Shown here piece by piece: positions 17,298-27,398 of a stretch of 64,000 nt of DNA. The notes beneath the pieces are model-generated. The model searched no databases. It was not told the DNA's origin and was given only the letters and a program-made list of their open reading frames with translations. Source of the stretch: Planctomycetota bacterium. GTDB lineage: Bacteria > Planctomycetota > UBA1135. Every line of letters starts with the position of its first letter. Within the stretch, counting starts at the first letter, position 1. The DNA lies in assembly GCA_008501825.1 (NCBI GenBank), contig QQUA01000013.1:1-64000 (forward strand), written 5' to 3'. A program made the translations under genes and the position numbers.

Positions 17298-18263
17298 TCA
17301 TGCTCGGGGGTGGAAGTGGCCGTGCAAGCCCTTCAACTCCTCGACGTCGACGTGGGTATAGCGCTCGGTGGTGCTCAGATCGGCGTGGCCGAGAAATTCC
17401 TGCACGCCACGCAAATCGCCGCCGCCGGCGAGCAGGTGGGTGGCGCAAGAATGACGCAAAGTGTGGGGGTGGATTTCCCGGCTGAGACCGATTTGCCGGG
17501 CCCAATGCCGCACCAGGCGGAAGGCCCGGACCCGATCCAAGCGCCGGCCGCCCCGGCTAAGCAGCGCCCAGGGTCCCTTCGGGAGTCGGGAAGGGCGGCC
17601 GCCGTCGAGCCAGGCCTCCAGCCTTTCCCGGGCCAGGCCGCCGAAGGGCACCAGCCGTTCCTTGCCGCCTTTGCCAGAAACCCGCAGGATGCCCGGCCCC
17701 GAGCCGAGGTGCAGGCTGAGGTCGTCCAATCTCAGATCGCAGGCTTCGCTTACCCGCAAGCCTCCGCCGTAGAGCAAGGCCAGGAGCGCCCGGTCCCGAA
17801 GGCCTTTCCAGCCCTCTTCCGGCGGCGCATCCATGAGTTGAAGAGCTTCTTCCGGAATCAGGACTTCCGGGAGTTTGCGCCATAGGTGAACCTTGCCTCC
17901 CAGTCGAGTGGGATCGTGTTCGCCGAGGCGGTTTTCCGAACGCAGGAAACGAAACAGGCCCCGGAGGCTGGAGAGCATTCGCGCCTGGCTCTCCGGAGCC
18001 GCGCCTTGGGCCCGCATCTGAGCCAGGAACTGGACCAAGTCCTCGGCCTTCACCTGGGACCATTTTCGCCGGCCGGCGGCGGCGAATTCGGTCGCGGCCC
18101 GGGCCAAATCCCGGCGATAAGCCTGCAAGGTGTTGGCGGCCAGCGCCCGCTCTCCGGCTAGATTGGCCAGGTATTCCTGCATTTCCAACCGCAGTCCGGC
18201 CAGAAGATCTTGGCCCGGCGAGGAGCCGGACTTCGCAGTAGGGGTTTGACCGTTTCTTCCCAC
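17298..18263 (-). CDS. Tyrosine recombinase, XerC/XerD type
   Basis: A 321-residue tyrosine recombinase, probably resolving chromosome dimers at dif. The N-terminal SAM-like core-binding domain (EYLANLAGERALAANTLQAY) precedes the catalytic domain with Arg in GLRVSEAC, Lys in SGKGGKERLVP, the HTLRHSCATHLL box and LGHADLSTTERYTHV, which carries the second His and the nucleophilic Tyr. Length and motif spacing fit XerC/XerD rather than a phage integrase; which of the two it is cannot be decided here. It starts with GTG at 18261-18263 and has no evident ribosome site. It ends 68 bp upstream of the histidine kinase gene. Confidence 0.92.
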   Translation of the reverse strand: MGRNGQTPTAKSGSSPGQDLLAGLRLEMQEYLANLAGERALAANTLQAYRRDLARAATEFAAAGRRKWSQVKAEDLVQFLAQMRAQGAAPESQARMLSSLRGLFRFLRSENRLGEHDPTRLGGKVHLWRKLPEVLIPEEALQLMDAPPEEGWKGLRDRALLALLYGGGLRVSEACDLRLDDLSLHLGSGPGILRVSGKGGKERLVPFGGLARERLEAWLDGGRPSRLPKGPWALLSRGGRRLDRVRAFRLVRHWARQIGLSREIHPHTLRHSCATHLLAGGGDLRGVQEFLGHADLSTTERYTHVDVEELKGLHGHFHPRA

Positions 18264-18275
18264 CCGAATTAAAAT
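18246..18275 (+). promoter_or_regulatory. Candidate promoter for the DksA-type gene
   Basis: TTGACC (18246-18251), an 18-bp spacer and TAAAAT (18270-18275) make the most consensus-like plus-strand promoter seen. It overlaps the start of the divergent xer gene and would give a leader of about 150 nt before the ATG at 18434. That leader contains a GGCTAC/GTAGCC hairpin with a CTGC loop (18295-18310). Confidence 0.5.
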
Positions 18276-18433
18276 CTTTGTCCTTGCAGAAAGCGGCTAC
18301 CTGCGTAGCCATCCTTTCTAAAAGGCAGGATCTGGCGCTTGGAGGCCCGGAAGCTCATGGAGAGTTCTCCGCGGAGGCGCCGAGTTCCAACCATGCCGGA
18401 CCACCCGGACCCACAAGATACCAGCGTAGGGCC

Positions 18434-18805
18434 ATGCCCAAACTGACCAAGGCGAAGCTCAACCGTTACCAGAAGGTCCTGATTCAAATCCTTCGGGAGC
18501 TCGGGGCGAAAGTTGAGCACATCGAAGAATCGGTGTTGCGGGCGGAGGGAGGTGCGTCTCCCGATGAAGCCCAAGAATTCGGCAGCGAAAACTATAGTGC
18601 CGAATTGCAAATCAACATCATTCAGAACGAAGAGGAGATTTTGCGCGAGGTCCACGCCGCCCTGGACCGGATCCAGCAAAAGAGTTACGGCGTTTGCGAG
18701 GCCTGCGATGAGCTGATCCCCGAACGCCGTCTGGAAGTGCTGCCCTATGCCCGCTATTGCGTTGGATGCCAGCGCAAAGTTGAAGAGAACGGCGAAATTG
18801 ACTGA
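18434..18805 (+). CDS. DksA/TraR-family zinc-finger regulator
   Basis: This 123-residue protein has a helical N-terminal coiled coil and a C-terminal zinc finger (CEAC and CVGC separated by 18 residues, with the YGVCEACDELIP signature of the DksA/TraR C4 finger). DksA-type proteins bind the RNA polymerase secondary channel and modulate transcription. The start at 18434 (MPKLTKAK, GTAGGG upstream) is preferred over an in-frame start at 18278, because the extra 52 residues are not family-like. The 3' end overlaps or abuts lspA, as is common for this gene pair. Confidence 0.9.
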   Translation: MPKLTKAKLNRYQKVLIQILRELGAKVEHIEESVLRAEGGASPDEAQEFGSENYSAELQINIIQNEEEILREVHAALDRIQQKSYGVCEACDELIPERRLEVLPYARYCVGCQRKVEENGEID

Positions 18806-19475
18806 CCGAGCCTTGCAAGCCAATTCCAACCCGGCGACGGTCAAAGCCTCCCTGGGTGGGTGGGCTCGACCCTGGTTTTGGATCCTGATCGTGGTCTTGG
18901 TGGCGGCCGATTTGGCTACCAAGTCCTGGGCTTCCCAATACGCCGGTCGAGGCGACGTTCCGGTCCTGGGCGAGTGGCTGTCGATTTACTTCACCCACAA
19001 TCCCGGCGGGGTATTCGGCGTGGCTCAGGACTACACCGGGGTCCTGACCTTGATCCGGGCTCTGGCGGTCATTTTGATCCTGTGGTTGGTCAAGCGCCAA
19101 CCGTCCGACAATCGGGTCGGGATCTTTACCTTGGGCTTGCTGGTCGCCGGCGCCCTGGGAAACCTCTACGACAACCTTTCCGCTTGGTTGCCCTGGCCCG
19201 GCAACGGGGAGGTGCGAGATTTCATCAAGGTGGACCTGGGACCGAAGCCCTGGCAGGGATTGCCGGATTGGGCTTGGCCCTTCGATCCGTGGCCGATCTT
19301 CAATCTGGCCGATTCCTGTATCTGCATCGGCTTCGTGCTCTTGCTGACCGGCCTGGCGGCGGTGCAGTTTCAGCCCGCCTTGACGGAAGAAGGACCGGCT
19401 TCCGGGGACGAAAAGGCCCCAACCGGAGATTCAAGCTCGGACTCCAAGCCTTCGGCCGGGGATTCGGCCGACTAA
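18747..19475 (+). CDS. lspA: Lipoprotein signal peptidase (signal peptidase II)
   Basis: LspA cleaves the signal peptide of lipid-modified prolipoproteins in the inner membrane. Four hydrophobic segments are visible. The conserved motifs are FTHNPGGVFG, GALGNLYDNL with the first catalytic Asp, and IFNLADSCI with the second. The C-terminus carries a Ser/Asp-rich tail. The ATG at 18747 lies within the upstream gene; a TTG at 18798 that overlaps the upstream stop is an equally likely start. Lipoproteins are encoded elsewhere in the window (8386 and 30752). The loop between the two Asp motifs is longer than usual. Confidence 0.92.
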   Translation: MPAIALDASAKLKRTAKLTDRALQANSNPATVKASLGGWARPWFWILIVVLVAADLATKSWASQYAGRGDVPVLGEWLSIYFTHNPGGVFGVAQDYTGVLTLIRALAVILILWLVKRQPSDNRVGIFTLGLLVAGALGNLYDNLSAWLPWPGNGEVRDFIKVDLGPKPWQGLPDWAWPFDPWPIFNLADSCICIGFVLLLTGLAAVQFQPALTEEGPASGDEKAPTGDSSSDSKPSAGDSAD

Positions 19476-19480
19476 GGGCC

Positions 19481-19486
19481 TAGAAT
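19481..19486 (+). promoter_or_regulatory. Possible -10 box for a leaderless pyrD transcript
   Basis: TAGAAT ends 8 bases before the pyrD ATG at 19495, the spacing expected when transcription begins at the start codon. No Shine-Dalgarno sequence precedes the ATG. No -35 box is apparent, so this is tentative. Confidence 0.25.
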
Positions 19487-19494
19487 CTTCCGGC

Positions 19495-20454
19495 ATGAGC
19501 GGCCCGCAAGCCCTGCGCTGCCGGATCGGGTCCCTGGAATTGGACAGCCCGCTGCTGACCGGTTCCGGGACCTTCGGTCACGACGGACTGGTCACCCGTT
19601 TCCTCCAGCCGGGAGATTTGGGAGCGCTGGTGATCAAGACCGTCACCCCGGCTCCCCGAGGCGGCAATCCACCGCCCAGGTTGGTGGAGACCCCGGCTGG
19701 TTTGCTGAATTCGATCGGCTTGGAAAACCGGGGCGTAGACGCCTTTATCGCGGAGACCGTGCCGCTGCTGCGGGAATTGTCCAAGCCGCCTCGTGCGATC
19801 CCTGTGGTCGCCAATGCCGGCGGTGAAAGCGTGGACGAATACGTCCACATGGTGCGCAGCCTCGATCGGACCGAGGCCTTCGCCGCCATCGAGGTCAATT
19901 TGTCGTGCCCGAACGTACAAGGCGGTGCCTTGCCGTTCGCGACTTCGGCCGAGGCCGTGGCTCGGGTTATCGAAGCCTGCCGAAGTTGTACCGAACGGCC
20001 GTTGTGGGCCAAGTTGTCGCCCAACGTCGCCCGGCTCGGCCCGATTGCCCAAGCCGCGGAACGGGCCGGGGCCGATGCCTTGACGGTGGCCAACACCCTT
20101 TTGGGTCTGGTGGTGGATTGGCGCCGGCGCCGACCGGTTCTGGGAGCCGGTTTCGGCGGCTTGTCCGGCCCGGCGATTCGGCCGGTGGCCATGCGCATGG
20201 TTTGGGAGGCCCGGCAAGCCGTGGATCTGCCGATCGTGGCTTCCGGCGGCGCCGCTACCGCCGAAGACGTGATGGAGTTCGTCACTGCCGGCGCCAGTGC
20301 GGTTCAAATCGGCACCGCCGGCTTCCAAAGGCCTGATTTGATCAGCCGAATTGCCGCCGATTTACGGGCTCTCCTGAAGCAGGAAGGCACCGATTTGGAG
20401 TCGCAATGCGGCAGCTTGCAGTGGCCTTCGCCGGCCGCGTCGGGAAAAGTCTGA
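19495..20454 (+). CDS. pyrD: Dihydroorotate dehydrogenase, class 1B type
   Basis: PyrD oxidises dihydroorotate to orotate in pyrimidine synthesis using FMN. This 319-residue protein matches the class 1 cytosolic enzymes: [11 protein letters not shown] near the N-terminus, [24 protein letters not shown], the catalytic Cys in EVNLSCPNV, and the FMN phosphate motifs [12 protein letters not shown] and VQIGTA. Cys rather than Ser as catalytic base separates it from class 2. Class 1B enzymes work with an Fe-S electron transfer subunit, PyrK, which is not nearby. It lies between lspA and secA on the same strand. Confidence 0.93.
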   Translation: MSGPQALRCRIGSLELDSPLLTGSGTFGHDGLVTRFLQPGDLGALVIKTVTPAPRGGNPPPRLVETPAGLLNSIGLENRGVDAFIAETVPLLRELSKPPRAIPVVANAGGESVDEYVHMVRSLDRTEAFAAIEVNLSCPNVQGGALPFATSAEAVARVIEACRSCTERPLWAKLSPNVARLGPIAQAAERAGADALTVANTLLGLVVDWRRRRPVLGAGFGGLSGPAIRPVAMRMVWEARQAVDLPIVASGGAATAEDVMEFVTAGASAVQIGTAGFQRPDLISRIAADLRALLKQEGTDLESQCGSLQWPSPAASGKV

Positions 20455-20551
20455 TCGGCCGATCCGCGGCTGCATCACGGCTATACTATTTCCCGTTTCA
20501 CCGGCGCCAGCGCATGGTTTTTCATGCCGGCGGGGCCGGCCCACGGACAGC

Positions 20552-23389
20552 ATGGTTGAACTCGAAAAAATTAGCGACGCCTTAACCGGCGCCGGCCACG
20601 GCCTTGGCCGCGTCATGCGCAAGGTCTTTGGCTCCAGCAACGAAAGGCGACTGAAAAAGTTGTGGCCCATGGTCGAGAAGATCAACGCCCAAGAGGCCTG
20701 GGCCCAAGGGTTGGATCACGATGCCATGTTGGCCCAGACCGAAAGCTGGCGGCAGGAAGTGGCCGGCGGTCGTTCTTTGGATGAAATCCTCCCGCAAGCC
20801 TTCGCCATGGTGCGGGAAGCTTCCCAGCGGACCTTGGGGCTGCGTCATTTCGACGTACAAATGGTCGGCGGACTCGTGCTTCACTCCGGCGCCATCGCCG
20901 AAATGGCCACCGGAGAAGGCAAAACCTTGGTGGCCACGCTCCCGGCTTATTTGAACGCCCTGGCCGGCAAAGTTTTCGTCGTCACGGTCAACGATTATCT
21001 GGCCCGACGGGACGCCGATTGGATGCGCCCGGTGTTCGAATATTTGGGCTTGCAGGTGGGCTCGATTCAATCCTCGATGAGTCCGGCGGAACGCCACCCG
21101 GTATATGCCGGCGACATCATCTACGGAACCAACAACGAATTCGGATTCGATTATCTCCGCGACAACATGAAGTCGCGGACCATCGATCAAGTCCAGAACA
21201 AATTGGACTTCGCCATCATTGACGAGGTGGATTCGATTTTGATCGACGAAGCCCGAACACCGCTGATCATCAGCGGGCCGGCGGAGGGCTCGGCGGAGAA
21301 ATACCGCGTGGGTATGCAAATCGCCCGCAAGTTGAACGCGGAAACCGATTTCGAATTGAAGGAGAAGGAAAAAGCCGCCTTGATGACGGAAAGCGGCATC
21401 GTTCGAGCCCAGGAACTGCTGGAAATCGACGACTTCTATACCGGGGCGGCCAACATGGAATGGCCTCACATTTTGGAACAGGCTCTCCGCGCCCTTCACC
21501 TGTACAAGCGGGACGTGGATTACGTGGTCAAGAACGGTGAAATCGTGATCGTCGACGAATTCACCGGACGTTTGATGGAAGGCCGGCGTTGGAGCGACGG
21601 CTTGCACCAAGCGGTGGAATCCAAGGAAGGATTGCGGCCTAAAGCGCAAAACCAAACTTTGGCCACCATTACTTTTCAGAATTACTTCCGGTTGTATAAA
21701 AAGCTGAGCGGCATGACCGGCACCGCCATGACCGAAGCCGGTGAATTCGCCAGCATCTACGATTTGGACGTCTATCAGATTCCGACCAACAAGCCCATCG
21801 CCCGATCGGATGAAGCGGACGTGGTTTTCCTGACCGAGAAAGACAAATGGAAAGCCATCGCTCAAGAAATTGAGATCGCCCATAAATCCGGTCAGCCGAT
21901 TCTGGTTGGAACCACCAGCATTGAGACTTCCGAGTTGCTTTCCGGCATGCTGAACCGCCGCGGCGTGCGCCACGACGTGCTCAACGCCAAGCATCATGAA
22001 CGAGAGGCGGAAATCGTCGCCCAAGCCGGCCGCAAGGGCTCGGTGACGGTGGCCACCAACATGGCCGGTCGGGGTACGGACATCAAGTTGGGCGGCAACC
22101 TCGACTTTTTGTTGGAAAAGGAGGCGCGAAGCAAGCAACTGAGTCCGGAAGAGAACGAGGAGGGCTACCAGACTTTAAGGCAGGACTTGGAACAAGTCCT
22201 GAATCAGGAAAAGTCCGAAGTCTTGGGAGCCGGCGGCCTTTATGTTTTGGGAACCGAACGCCACGAAGCCCGGCGAATCGACAATCAGCTTCGCGGCCGT
22301 TCCGGTCGTCAGGGAGATCCGGGCCGTTCCCGGTTTTATCTTTCTCTGGACGATGATTTGATGCGCAAATTTTACAAGGATTGGGTCAAGAATTTCTTGG
22401 CCAAGGCCGGTATGGGCGACGGCGAACCGGTGGAATCGGCGATGGTTTCCCGGGCGATTGAAAAGGCGCAGAAGAAGGTCGAAAACTATCACTTCGAAAT
22501 CCGCAAGAACTTGCTGGAGTACGACGAGGTGATGGACAAGCAGCGCCATTTGCTTTATGAGCATCGCCAAGAAGTCTTGGAGGGCGTCAACCTGCGGGAA
22601 AAAATCCAGGACATGTTCCAAGAGGTTTTGGAACAGACTTTGGCTACTTATGGGGGAGACGGCAAAGAAATCCGTCCCGACTTCGAAGCCATCTGCCTTT
22701 GGGCCCAGCGCAAGTGGGGTTATGAAGGCGAAGCCGCCGAATTGGAGAGCTTGGGCTTGGCTGAAATCGGCCATCATCTGACCGAGGACGTGCAACGGCG
22801 CTACCAGCAGCGGGTGGACGAACTCGGAGATGAGACGGTGTCGGAGCTGGAGCGTTTTCTGATGCTCAATGCGATTGACTCCAAGTGGAAGGACCACCTA
22901 TTCACCATGGACGCTTTGCGTTCGGGCATCGGCTTGCGGGGCTATGCCCAAGTCGATCCGAAAACCGAATACAAGAAAGAGGGCCTCAGTCGGTTCGAAG
23001 AACTTCTTTATCTGGTTGCCGACGAAGTCACCAACTACATCCTGCGGGTGCAAATCCGCCGGGAAGACGAAGCTCAACTCGGCCAGGCTTACGCCGGGCA
23101 AACCGCCAGCCATCCGAGTTTCGGCCAGTCGGTCACCACCGGTCCGGTAAATCGACCGGCTCAGCCCCGGCCGCAGGTGGCGGTGGGTTACGGCAAGCCC
23201 CAGCAAGGAGCGGCGGCCAATCCCTTGCAGCAATACGCCAAGGAAAGGGCGGCTCAAGAGGCGGCCAGCTTGCCCCAGGAGTTGCGCAACCAGCCAGCGA
23301 CCACCGGGCAACCCAAAGTGGCTCGCAACGCTCCCTGTCCTTGCGGGTCCGGCAAGAAGTACAAGCAATGCCACGGCAAGTTGGGTTGA
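20552..23389 (+). CDS. secA: Preprotein translocase ATPase SecA
   Basis: SecA drives post-translational protein export through SecYEG. The 945-residue protein has all expected parts: Walker A in [20 protein letters not shown] (Walker B), the preprotein cross-linking domain, the second nucleotide-binding fold with [15 protein letters not shown] and [11 protein letters not shown], and the helical scaffold and wing. A low-complexity linker leads to the C-terminal zinc-binding SEC-C motif ([14 protein letters not shown]), which binds SecB and phospholipid. A TATACT hexamer at 20482-20487 lies 64 bp upstream and may be a -10, but no -35 is seen. Confidence 0.98.
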   Translation: MVELEKISDALTGAGHGLGRVMRKVFGSSNERRLKKLWPMVEKINAQEAWAQGLDHDAMLAQTESWRQEVAGGRSLDEILPQAFAMVREASQRTLGLRHFDVQMVGGLVLHSGAIAEMATGEGKTLVATLPAYLNALAGKVFVVTVNDYLARRDADWMRPVFEYLGLQVGSIQSSMSPAERHPVYAGDIIYGTNNEFGFDYLRDNMKSRTIDQVQNKLDFAIIDEVDSILIDEARTPLIISGPAEGSAEKYRVGMQIARKLNAETDFELKEKEKAALMTESGIVRAQELLEIDDFYTGAANMEWPHILEQALRALHLYKRDVDYVVKNGEIVIVDEFTGRLMEGRRWSDGLHQAVESKEGLRPKAQNQTLATITFQNYFRLYKKLSGMTGTAMTEAGEFASIYDLDVYQIPTNKPIARSDEADVVFLTEKDKWKAIAQEIEIAHKSGQPILVGTTSIETSELLSGMLNRRGVRHDVLNAKHHEREAEIVAQAGRKGSVTVATNMAGRGTDIKLGGNLDFLLEKEARSKQLSPEENEEGYQTLRQDLEQVLNQEKSEVLGAGGLYVLGTERHEARRIDNQLRGRSGRQGDPGRSRFYLSLDDDLMRKFYKDWVKNFLAKAGMGDGEPVESAMVSRAIEKAQKKVENYHFEIRKNLLEYDEVMDKQRHLLYEHRQEVLEGVNLREKIQDMFQEVLEQTLATYGGDGKEIRPDFEAICLWAQRKWGYEGEAAELESLGLAEIGHHLTEDVQRRYQQRVDELGDETVSELERFLMLNAIDSKWKDHLFTMDALRSGIGLRGYAQVDPKTEYKKEGLSRFEELLYLVADEVTNYILRVQIRREDEAQLGQAYAGQTASHPSFGQSVTTGPVNRPAQPRPQVAVGYGKPQQGAAANPLQQYAKERAAQEAASLPQELRNQPATTGQPKVARNAPCPCGSGKKYKQCHGKLG

Positions 23390-23442
23390 GGCGGTCCTCC
23401 CTCAAAACTTCAGGCCCTCGATCGGTGGGGAAATAGCGCTCC

Positions 23443-24738
23443 ATGGCGGAAGGGCGGGAAGGCGCATACATCCTCTACGACAGCTTGCTGTATACGGCCA
23501 GCTTCTTGCTGTTGCCCTGGTTGTTGCTGCGCTGGATCTTCTCAGCCAGTTTTCGAACGACTTTGCCGGGACGATTGGGAGCGGTTTCCTTGCCGTCCGA
23601 CGAGAGCGTCCCGACTTTGCTGTTGCACGGAGTTTCGGTCGGGGAGGTCAAAGCCATGGGGCCTTTGGTCGACTTGCTGAAAGAAGAGCATCCGAATCTG
23701 GCTTTGGTTCTGTCGACCACCACCGCCGGAGGACGTCAAACCGCGAAGCAGCTTTATCCCGATCTTCCGGTGGTCAGCTTTCCGGTGGATTTGCCTTTTG
23801 CTTGCCGGCGCTTTTTGCGGCGGGTGAAGCCCTGCGCCGTGTTGTTGATGGAGTTGGAGATTTGGCCGAACTTCCTCCGGGCTTGTTCCCGCAGCCAAGT
23901 GCCGGTGGCGATCATCAACGGCCGCATCACCGAGCGTTCGCGGCGGCGTTATTTGCGAGTGCAACGACTGTTGCCCCAATTCGATCGCATCGCGCTTTAC
24001 GGGGTGCAAAACCATCGCTATGCCGATCGCTTTCGATCCTTGGACGTACCGGTCGATCGCATCGTGACCACCGGCAATTTGAAATACGACAACCTGCCTC
24101 AAGTCGAGGCGGTGGCTTTGGATTCGCCCTGGCCCGGCTGGTTGGCCGGCCAAGCGGCGGTGGCGGTGGGATCGACCCACCCTCCGGAAGAAGTGGAATT
24201 GATCGCCGAAGCCTGTCGCCGGCCGGAATTGCAACAGGTCGTCTGGCTGGTGGTCCCTCGACATCCTCACCGGGCCGGCAAGCTGATCCGCGAATTGGAA
24301 GGCGTGGTCGGAGATCGACCTTTGCGCCTGCGCAGCCGCCTGTCGCCGGAAGACCGTTTGGCGCCGGGAACAATTCTGGTGGTGGATACCTTCGGTGAAT
24401 TGGAAAAGGTTTACGCCGCCGGATGCGTGGCGGTGGTCGGAGGCTCCTTGATTCCTCACGGGGGCCAAAACGTCTTGGAGCCGGCGGCGCTTGGACGTCC
24501 GGTGGTGGTCGGTCCATACACCGAAAATTTTGAGGAAGAAGTGAGTTGGCTGGCCGAGGCCGGCGGCCTGGAGCGTGCCCAGGATGCTGCCTCTCTGTTA
24601 GGATTCGTGGCCCGTTGGCTACAAAAGCCGGATCTTGCCCGGCAAGCGGGAGCGGCCGGTTGCCGGGCTTTGGATTCCCGTCGCGGTGCCGCCCGGACGA
24701 CGCTCACCGCCTTGGAAAACGCGGCCTTGCTGCCCTAA
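23443..24738 (+). CDS. waaA: 3-deoxy-D-manno-octulosonic acid transferase
   Basis: WaaA/KdtA transfers Kdo from CMP-Kdo onto lipid IVA, the first step of LPS core assembly, so the host should make lipid A. The 431-residue GT30 protein starts with a membrane anchor ([15 protein letters not shown]). It then has [12 protein letters not shown], the Kdo-transferase motif [38 protein letters not shown], a GSTHPPEE segment and the C-terminal nucleotide-binding loop [19 protein letters not shown]. No Shine-Dalgarno sequence is seen. It lies 53 bp after secA and 46 bp before metK. Confidence 0.95.
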   Translation: MAEGREGAYILYDSLLYTASFLLLPWLLLRWIFSASFRTTLPGRLGAVSLPSDESVPTLLLHGVSVGEVKAMGPLVDLLKEEHPNLALVLSTTTAGGRQTAKQLYPDLPVVSFPVDLPFACRRFLRRVKPCAVLLMELEIWPNFLRACSRSQVPVAIINGRITERSRRRYLRVQRLLPQFDRIALYGVQNHRYADRFRSLDVPVDRIVTTGNLKYDNLPQVEAVALDSPWPGWLAGQAAVAVGSTHPPEEVELIAEACRRPELQQVVWLVVPRHPHRAGKLIRELEGVVGDRPLRLRSRLSPEDRLAPGTILVVDTFGELEKVYAAGCVAVVGGSLIPHGGQNVLEPAALGRPVVVGPYTENFEEEVSWLAEAGGLERAQDAASLLGFVARWLQKPDLARQAGAAGCRALDSRRGAARTTLTALENAALLP

Positions 24739-24740
24739 AC

Positions 24741-24770
24741 TTGGTGGCAAACGGGGCTCTCTTCGTAAAT
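24741..24770 (+). promoter_or_regulatory. Candidate metK promoter
   Basis: TTGGTG (24741-24746), an 18-bp spacer and GTAAAT (24765-24770) precede the metK ATG by 14 bases, leaving a very short leader and no ribosome site. The match to consensus is moderate. Confidence 0.3.
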
Positions 24771-24784
24771 CCCCCAACCTTCCC

Positions 24785-25996
24785 ATGGAAAGAAAACTTT
24801 TCACCTCGGAATCGGTCTCCATGGGTCACCCCGACAAGGTGGCCGATCAGATCAGTGATGCTGTCCTGGACGCTTGCCTGCGGGAGGATCCAGGATCCCG
24901 CGTAGCGTGCGAAACCATGGTGGCCACTGGTTTGGTGGTGGTCGGAGGGGAAATCACCACGTCCACCTACGTCGACATCCAAGATTTGGTCCGTGGCGTG
25001 ATTCGGGACATCGGTTACACCGAATACGGCATCGGTTTCGATGCGGATTCGTGCTCGGTGTTGTCGGCCATCAACAAGCAGTCACCGGACATCGCCCAAG
25101 GGGTCAACGATTCCTTTGACCATGAAGGCACCGGCGCCGGCGACCAGGGCATGATGTTCGGTTACGCCTGTCGCGAGACCGAAGACCTGATGCCGGCTCC
25201 GATCCATTGGTCCCACCGCTTGGTGGCCAAACAAGCGGACATGCGTCGCCACGGCGAAATTCCTTGGTTGCGTCCCGACGCCAAAGCCCAGGTCAGTTTC
25301 GAATACGAAGACGATCAGCCGGTTCGGGTCGATACCGTGGTCCTTTCCACCCAAACTTCCGCTGACGTCGGTATCGACGAAATCCGCAAGGTGGTGGTGG
25401 AGAAAATCATCAAAACCACTTTGCCGGCCAAGTTCCTGGACGATCAGACTCGTTTCCTGGTCAACCCCACCGGTAAGTTCGTGGTGGGTGGACCTCATGG
25501 AGACTGCGGTTTGACCGGTCGCAAAATTATCGTCGACACCTACGGCGGATATGCTCGCCACGGCGGCGGTGCCTTTTCCGGTAAGGATCCGACCAAGGTC
25601 GATCGTTCCGCCGCCTATGCCTCCCGTTGGGTGGCGAAGAACCTCGTCGAAGCCGGATGGGCGGAGCGCTGCGAAGTGCAGTTGGCTTATGCCATCGGAG
25701 TTGCCGAGCCGGTTTCTCTCCGAGTGGATACTTTCGGGACCGGACGTTTGCCCGACGACCAAATGGCGGCCCATCTGCGCAAGTTGGAACCTTGGCAAGA
25801 GCGCAAGCCGTTCACCCCGGATTGGATCATCGGCAGCTTGGGATTGCGTCAACCGACCGGTTTCCAGGAAGAGGGAGGTTGGACCTATCGCCAAACCGCC
25901 CGCCACGGCCATTTCGGCCGGGACCGCTTCCCTTGGGAGCAATTGAATCTGGTCGAACAACTACAAGCTTTGGCCAGCTTGCCGGTGGAAGCTTAA
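24785..25996 (+). CDS. metK: S-adenosylmethionine synthetase
   Basis: MetK makes S-adenosylmethionine from methionine and ATP. The 403-residue protein has the canonical N-terminus [28 protein letters not shown], the [12 protein letters not shown] signature, [39 protein letters not shown] and [16 protein letters not shown]. The start at 24785 is set by homology; in-frame sequence upstream reaches 24635 inside waaA but is not conserved. It is followed on the same strand by ahcY, linking SAM synthesis with SAH recycling. Confidence 0.98.
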   Translation: MERKLFTSESVSMGHPDKVADQISDAVLDACLREDPGSRVACETMVATGLVVVGGEITTSTYVDIQDLVRGVIRDIGYTEYGIGFDADSCSVLSAINKQSPDIAQGVNDSFDHEGTGAGDQGMMFGYACRETEDLMPAPIHWSHRLVAKQADMRRHGEIPWLRPDAKAQVSFEYEDDQPVRVDTVVLSTQTSADVGIDEIRKVVVEKIIKTTLPAKFLDDQTRFLVNPTGKFVVGGPHGDCGLTGRKIIVDTYGGYARHGGGAFSGKDPTKVDRSAAYASRWVAKNLVEAGWAERCEVQLAYAIGVAEPVSLRVDTFGTGRLPDDQMAAHLRKLEPWQERKPFTPDWIIGSLGLRQPTGFQEEGGWTYRQTARHGHFGRDRFPWEQLNLVEQLQALASLPVEA

Positions 25997-26016
25997 AGGC
26001 TGACCCGCGTTTCCGC

Positions 26017-26055
26017 CCTGAAGCCCTGGAGGACCGAGTTCGCCAGGGCTTCAGG
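26017..26055 (+). terminator. 13-bp stem-loop after metK
   Basis: CCTGAAGCCCTGG (26017-26029) and CCAGGGCTTCAGG (26043-26055) form a perfect 13-bp stem with a 13-nt loop, starting 20 bases after the metK stop. No U-tract follows. It may be a terminator, a processing or stability element, or part of a leader structure for ahcY together with the next hairpin. Confidence 0.5.
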
Positions 26056-26077
26056 CAAACCGTAGAATGACCTTGGC

Positions 26078-26106
26078 GTGGGTGGAAACCCACCTTCTTT
26101 CTTTTC
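26078..26106 (+). terminator. Terminator-like hairpin in the ahcY leader
   Basis: GTGGGT (26078-26083), a GGAA tetraloop and ACCCAC (26088-26093) are followed by a pyrimidine run rich in T (26094-26106), 19 bases before the ahcY ATG. This looks like an intrinsic terminator placed in the leader, so it could act as an attenuator as well as ending metK transcription. A TAGAAT hexamer lies at 26063-26068. Confidence 0.45.
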
Positions 26107-26124
26107 CTTGCCAGAACGGGATTC

Positions 26125-27396
26125 ATGACCACCACCACGGATTCGACCTACAAGGTCGCCGATACCAGCCTCGCCGACGAAGGACGCCTGCTGATCGAGT
26201 GGGCGGAAAGCCGCATGCCGGTTTTGATGGCTTTGCGCGAGCGCTTTAAGGAAACCAAGCCTTTGCAAGGCCAACGCATCGCCGGCTGCCTTCACGTCAC
26301 CAAAGAAACGGCGGTGTTGATTAAAACCCTGGCGGCCGCCGGAGCGGAAGTCGCCTGGTCCGGTTGCAATCCTCTGAGCACCAACGACGCCGTGGCCGCC
26401 GCCCTGGCCGAAGAAGGCGTTCGCATCTTCGCGTGGTACGGCCAATCGGTGGAAGATTTTTACTGGTCCATCGACCGGACTTTGGATTTCAAACCGACGC
26501 TGACTCTGGACGATGGCGCCGACTTGATTTTCCGGGTTCACAGCACCCATCCGGATTTGATGCAAACCATCATTGGTGGCTCGGAAGAAACCACCACCGG
26601 CGTGCATCGCCTTCGCGCCATGGCCGACGAAGGCAAGCTGAAGTATCCGGTAATCGCGGTGAACGATGCCGAAACCAAGTGGGATTTCGACAACGTCTAC
26701 GGCACCGGCCAATCCAGTTTGGACGGCATCTTGCGGGCCACTTCCGTGTTGCTGGCCGGGAAGAATTTCGTCGTCGGCGGTTACGGTCACTGCGGTCGTG
26801 GCTGCGCCATGCGGGCCAAAGGTGCCGGGGCCAACGTCATCGCCACCGAGGTCAAGCCCACCGCCGCCTTGAAAGCCACTTTGGAAGGCATCCGGGTCTT
26901 GCCCATGGATGAAGCCGCCGCCATCGGCGACGTGTTCATCACCGCCACCGGCATGAAGGACGTCCTGTGCAAGCGTCACTTTGAAGTCATGCGCGACGGC
27001 GCCGTGCTGTGCAACACCGGCCACTACGACTGCGAAATCAACATCGGCGAGTTGGAACAGTTGGCCGTGTCCAAGCGCACCGTTCGGGACAACTGCGAGG
27101 AGTACACCATGGCCGACGGCCGCCGGATCTACCTCCTGGCTCAAGGGCGTTTGGTCAACCTCGCCGCCGCGGAAGGACATCCTTCCGAAGTCATGGACAT
27201 GTCCTTCGCCAACCAATTCCAGGCCATGATGATGCTGGCCCGGGAAGGAAAGTCGTTATCGAACGGCGTTCACGTACTACCCGAAGCGTTGGACCAAGAG
27301 ATCGCCGGCATCAAGCTGGAATCCAACGGCATCAAGATCGACCAACTTACGCCCGAACAAGAAGCCTACCTCCGGGATTACGCCGCCGGAACCTGA
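26125..27396 (+). CDS. ahcY: Adenosylhomocysteinase (SAH hydrolase)
   Basis: AhcY hydrolyses S-adenosylhomocysteine to homocysteine and adenosine, relieving product inhibition of methyltransferases. The 423-residue protein contains GCLHVTKETAVL, the substrate segment AWSGCNPLSTND, GGSEETTTGV, NDAETKWDFDN, the NAD-binding GYGHCGRGCAMRAKGAGANV and the C-terminal HPSEVMDMSFANQ. The short form without the plant/proteobacterial insertion is present. Upstream stem-loops may regulate it. The prepilin-like gene follows after only 2 bases. Confidence 0.97.
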   Translation: MTTTTDSTYKVADTSLADEGRLLIEWAESRMPVLMALRERFKETKPLQGQRIAGCLHVTKETAVLIKTLAAAGAEVAWSGCNPLSTNDAVAAALAEEGVRIFAWYGQSVEDFYWSIDRTLDFKPTLTLDDGADLIFRVHSTHPDLMQTIIGGSEETTTGVHRLRAMADEGKLKYPVIAVNDAETKWDFDNVYGTGQSSLDGILRATSVLLAGKNFVVGGYGHCGRGCAMRAKGAGANVIATEVKPTAALKATLEGIRVLPMDEAAAIGDVFITATGMKDVLCKRHFEVMRDGAVLCNTGHYDCEINIGELEQLAVSKRTVRDNCEEYTMADGRRIYLLAQGRLVNLAAAEGHPSEVMDMSFANQFQAMMMLAREGKSLSNGVHVLPEALDQEIAGIKLESNGIKIDQLTPEQEAYLRDYAAGT

Positions 27397-27398
27397 TC

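Noticed and set aside
20582..22138. Minus-strand open frame of 518 codons opposite secA
   Set aside because: secA is unambiguous, and the opposite frame matches no family and has no ribosome site.
25997..26124. Known SAH or SAM riboswitch before ahcY
   Set aside because: The conserved core of the known classes is not seen; only the stem-loops are reported.
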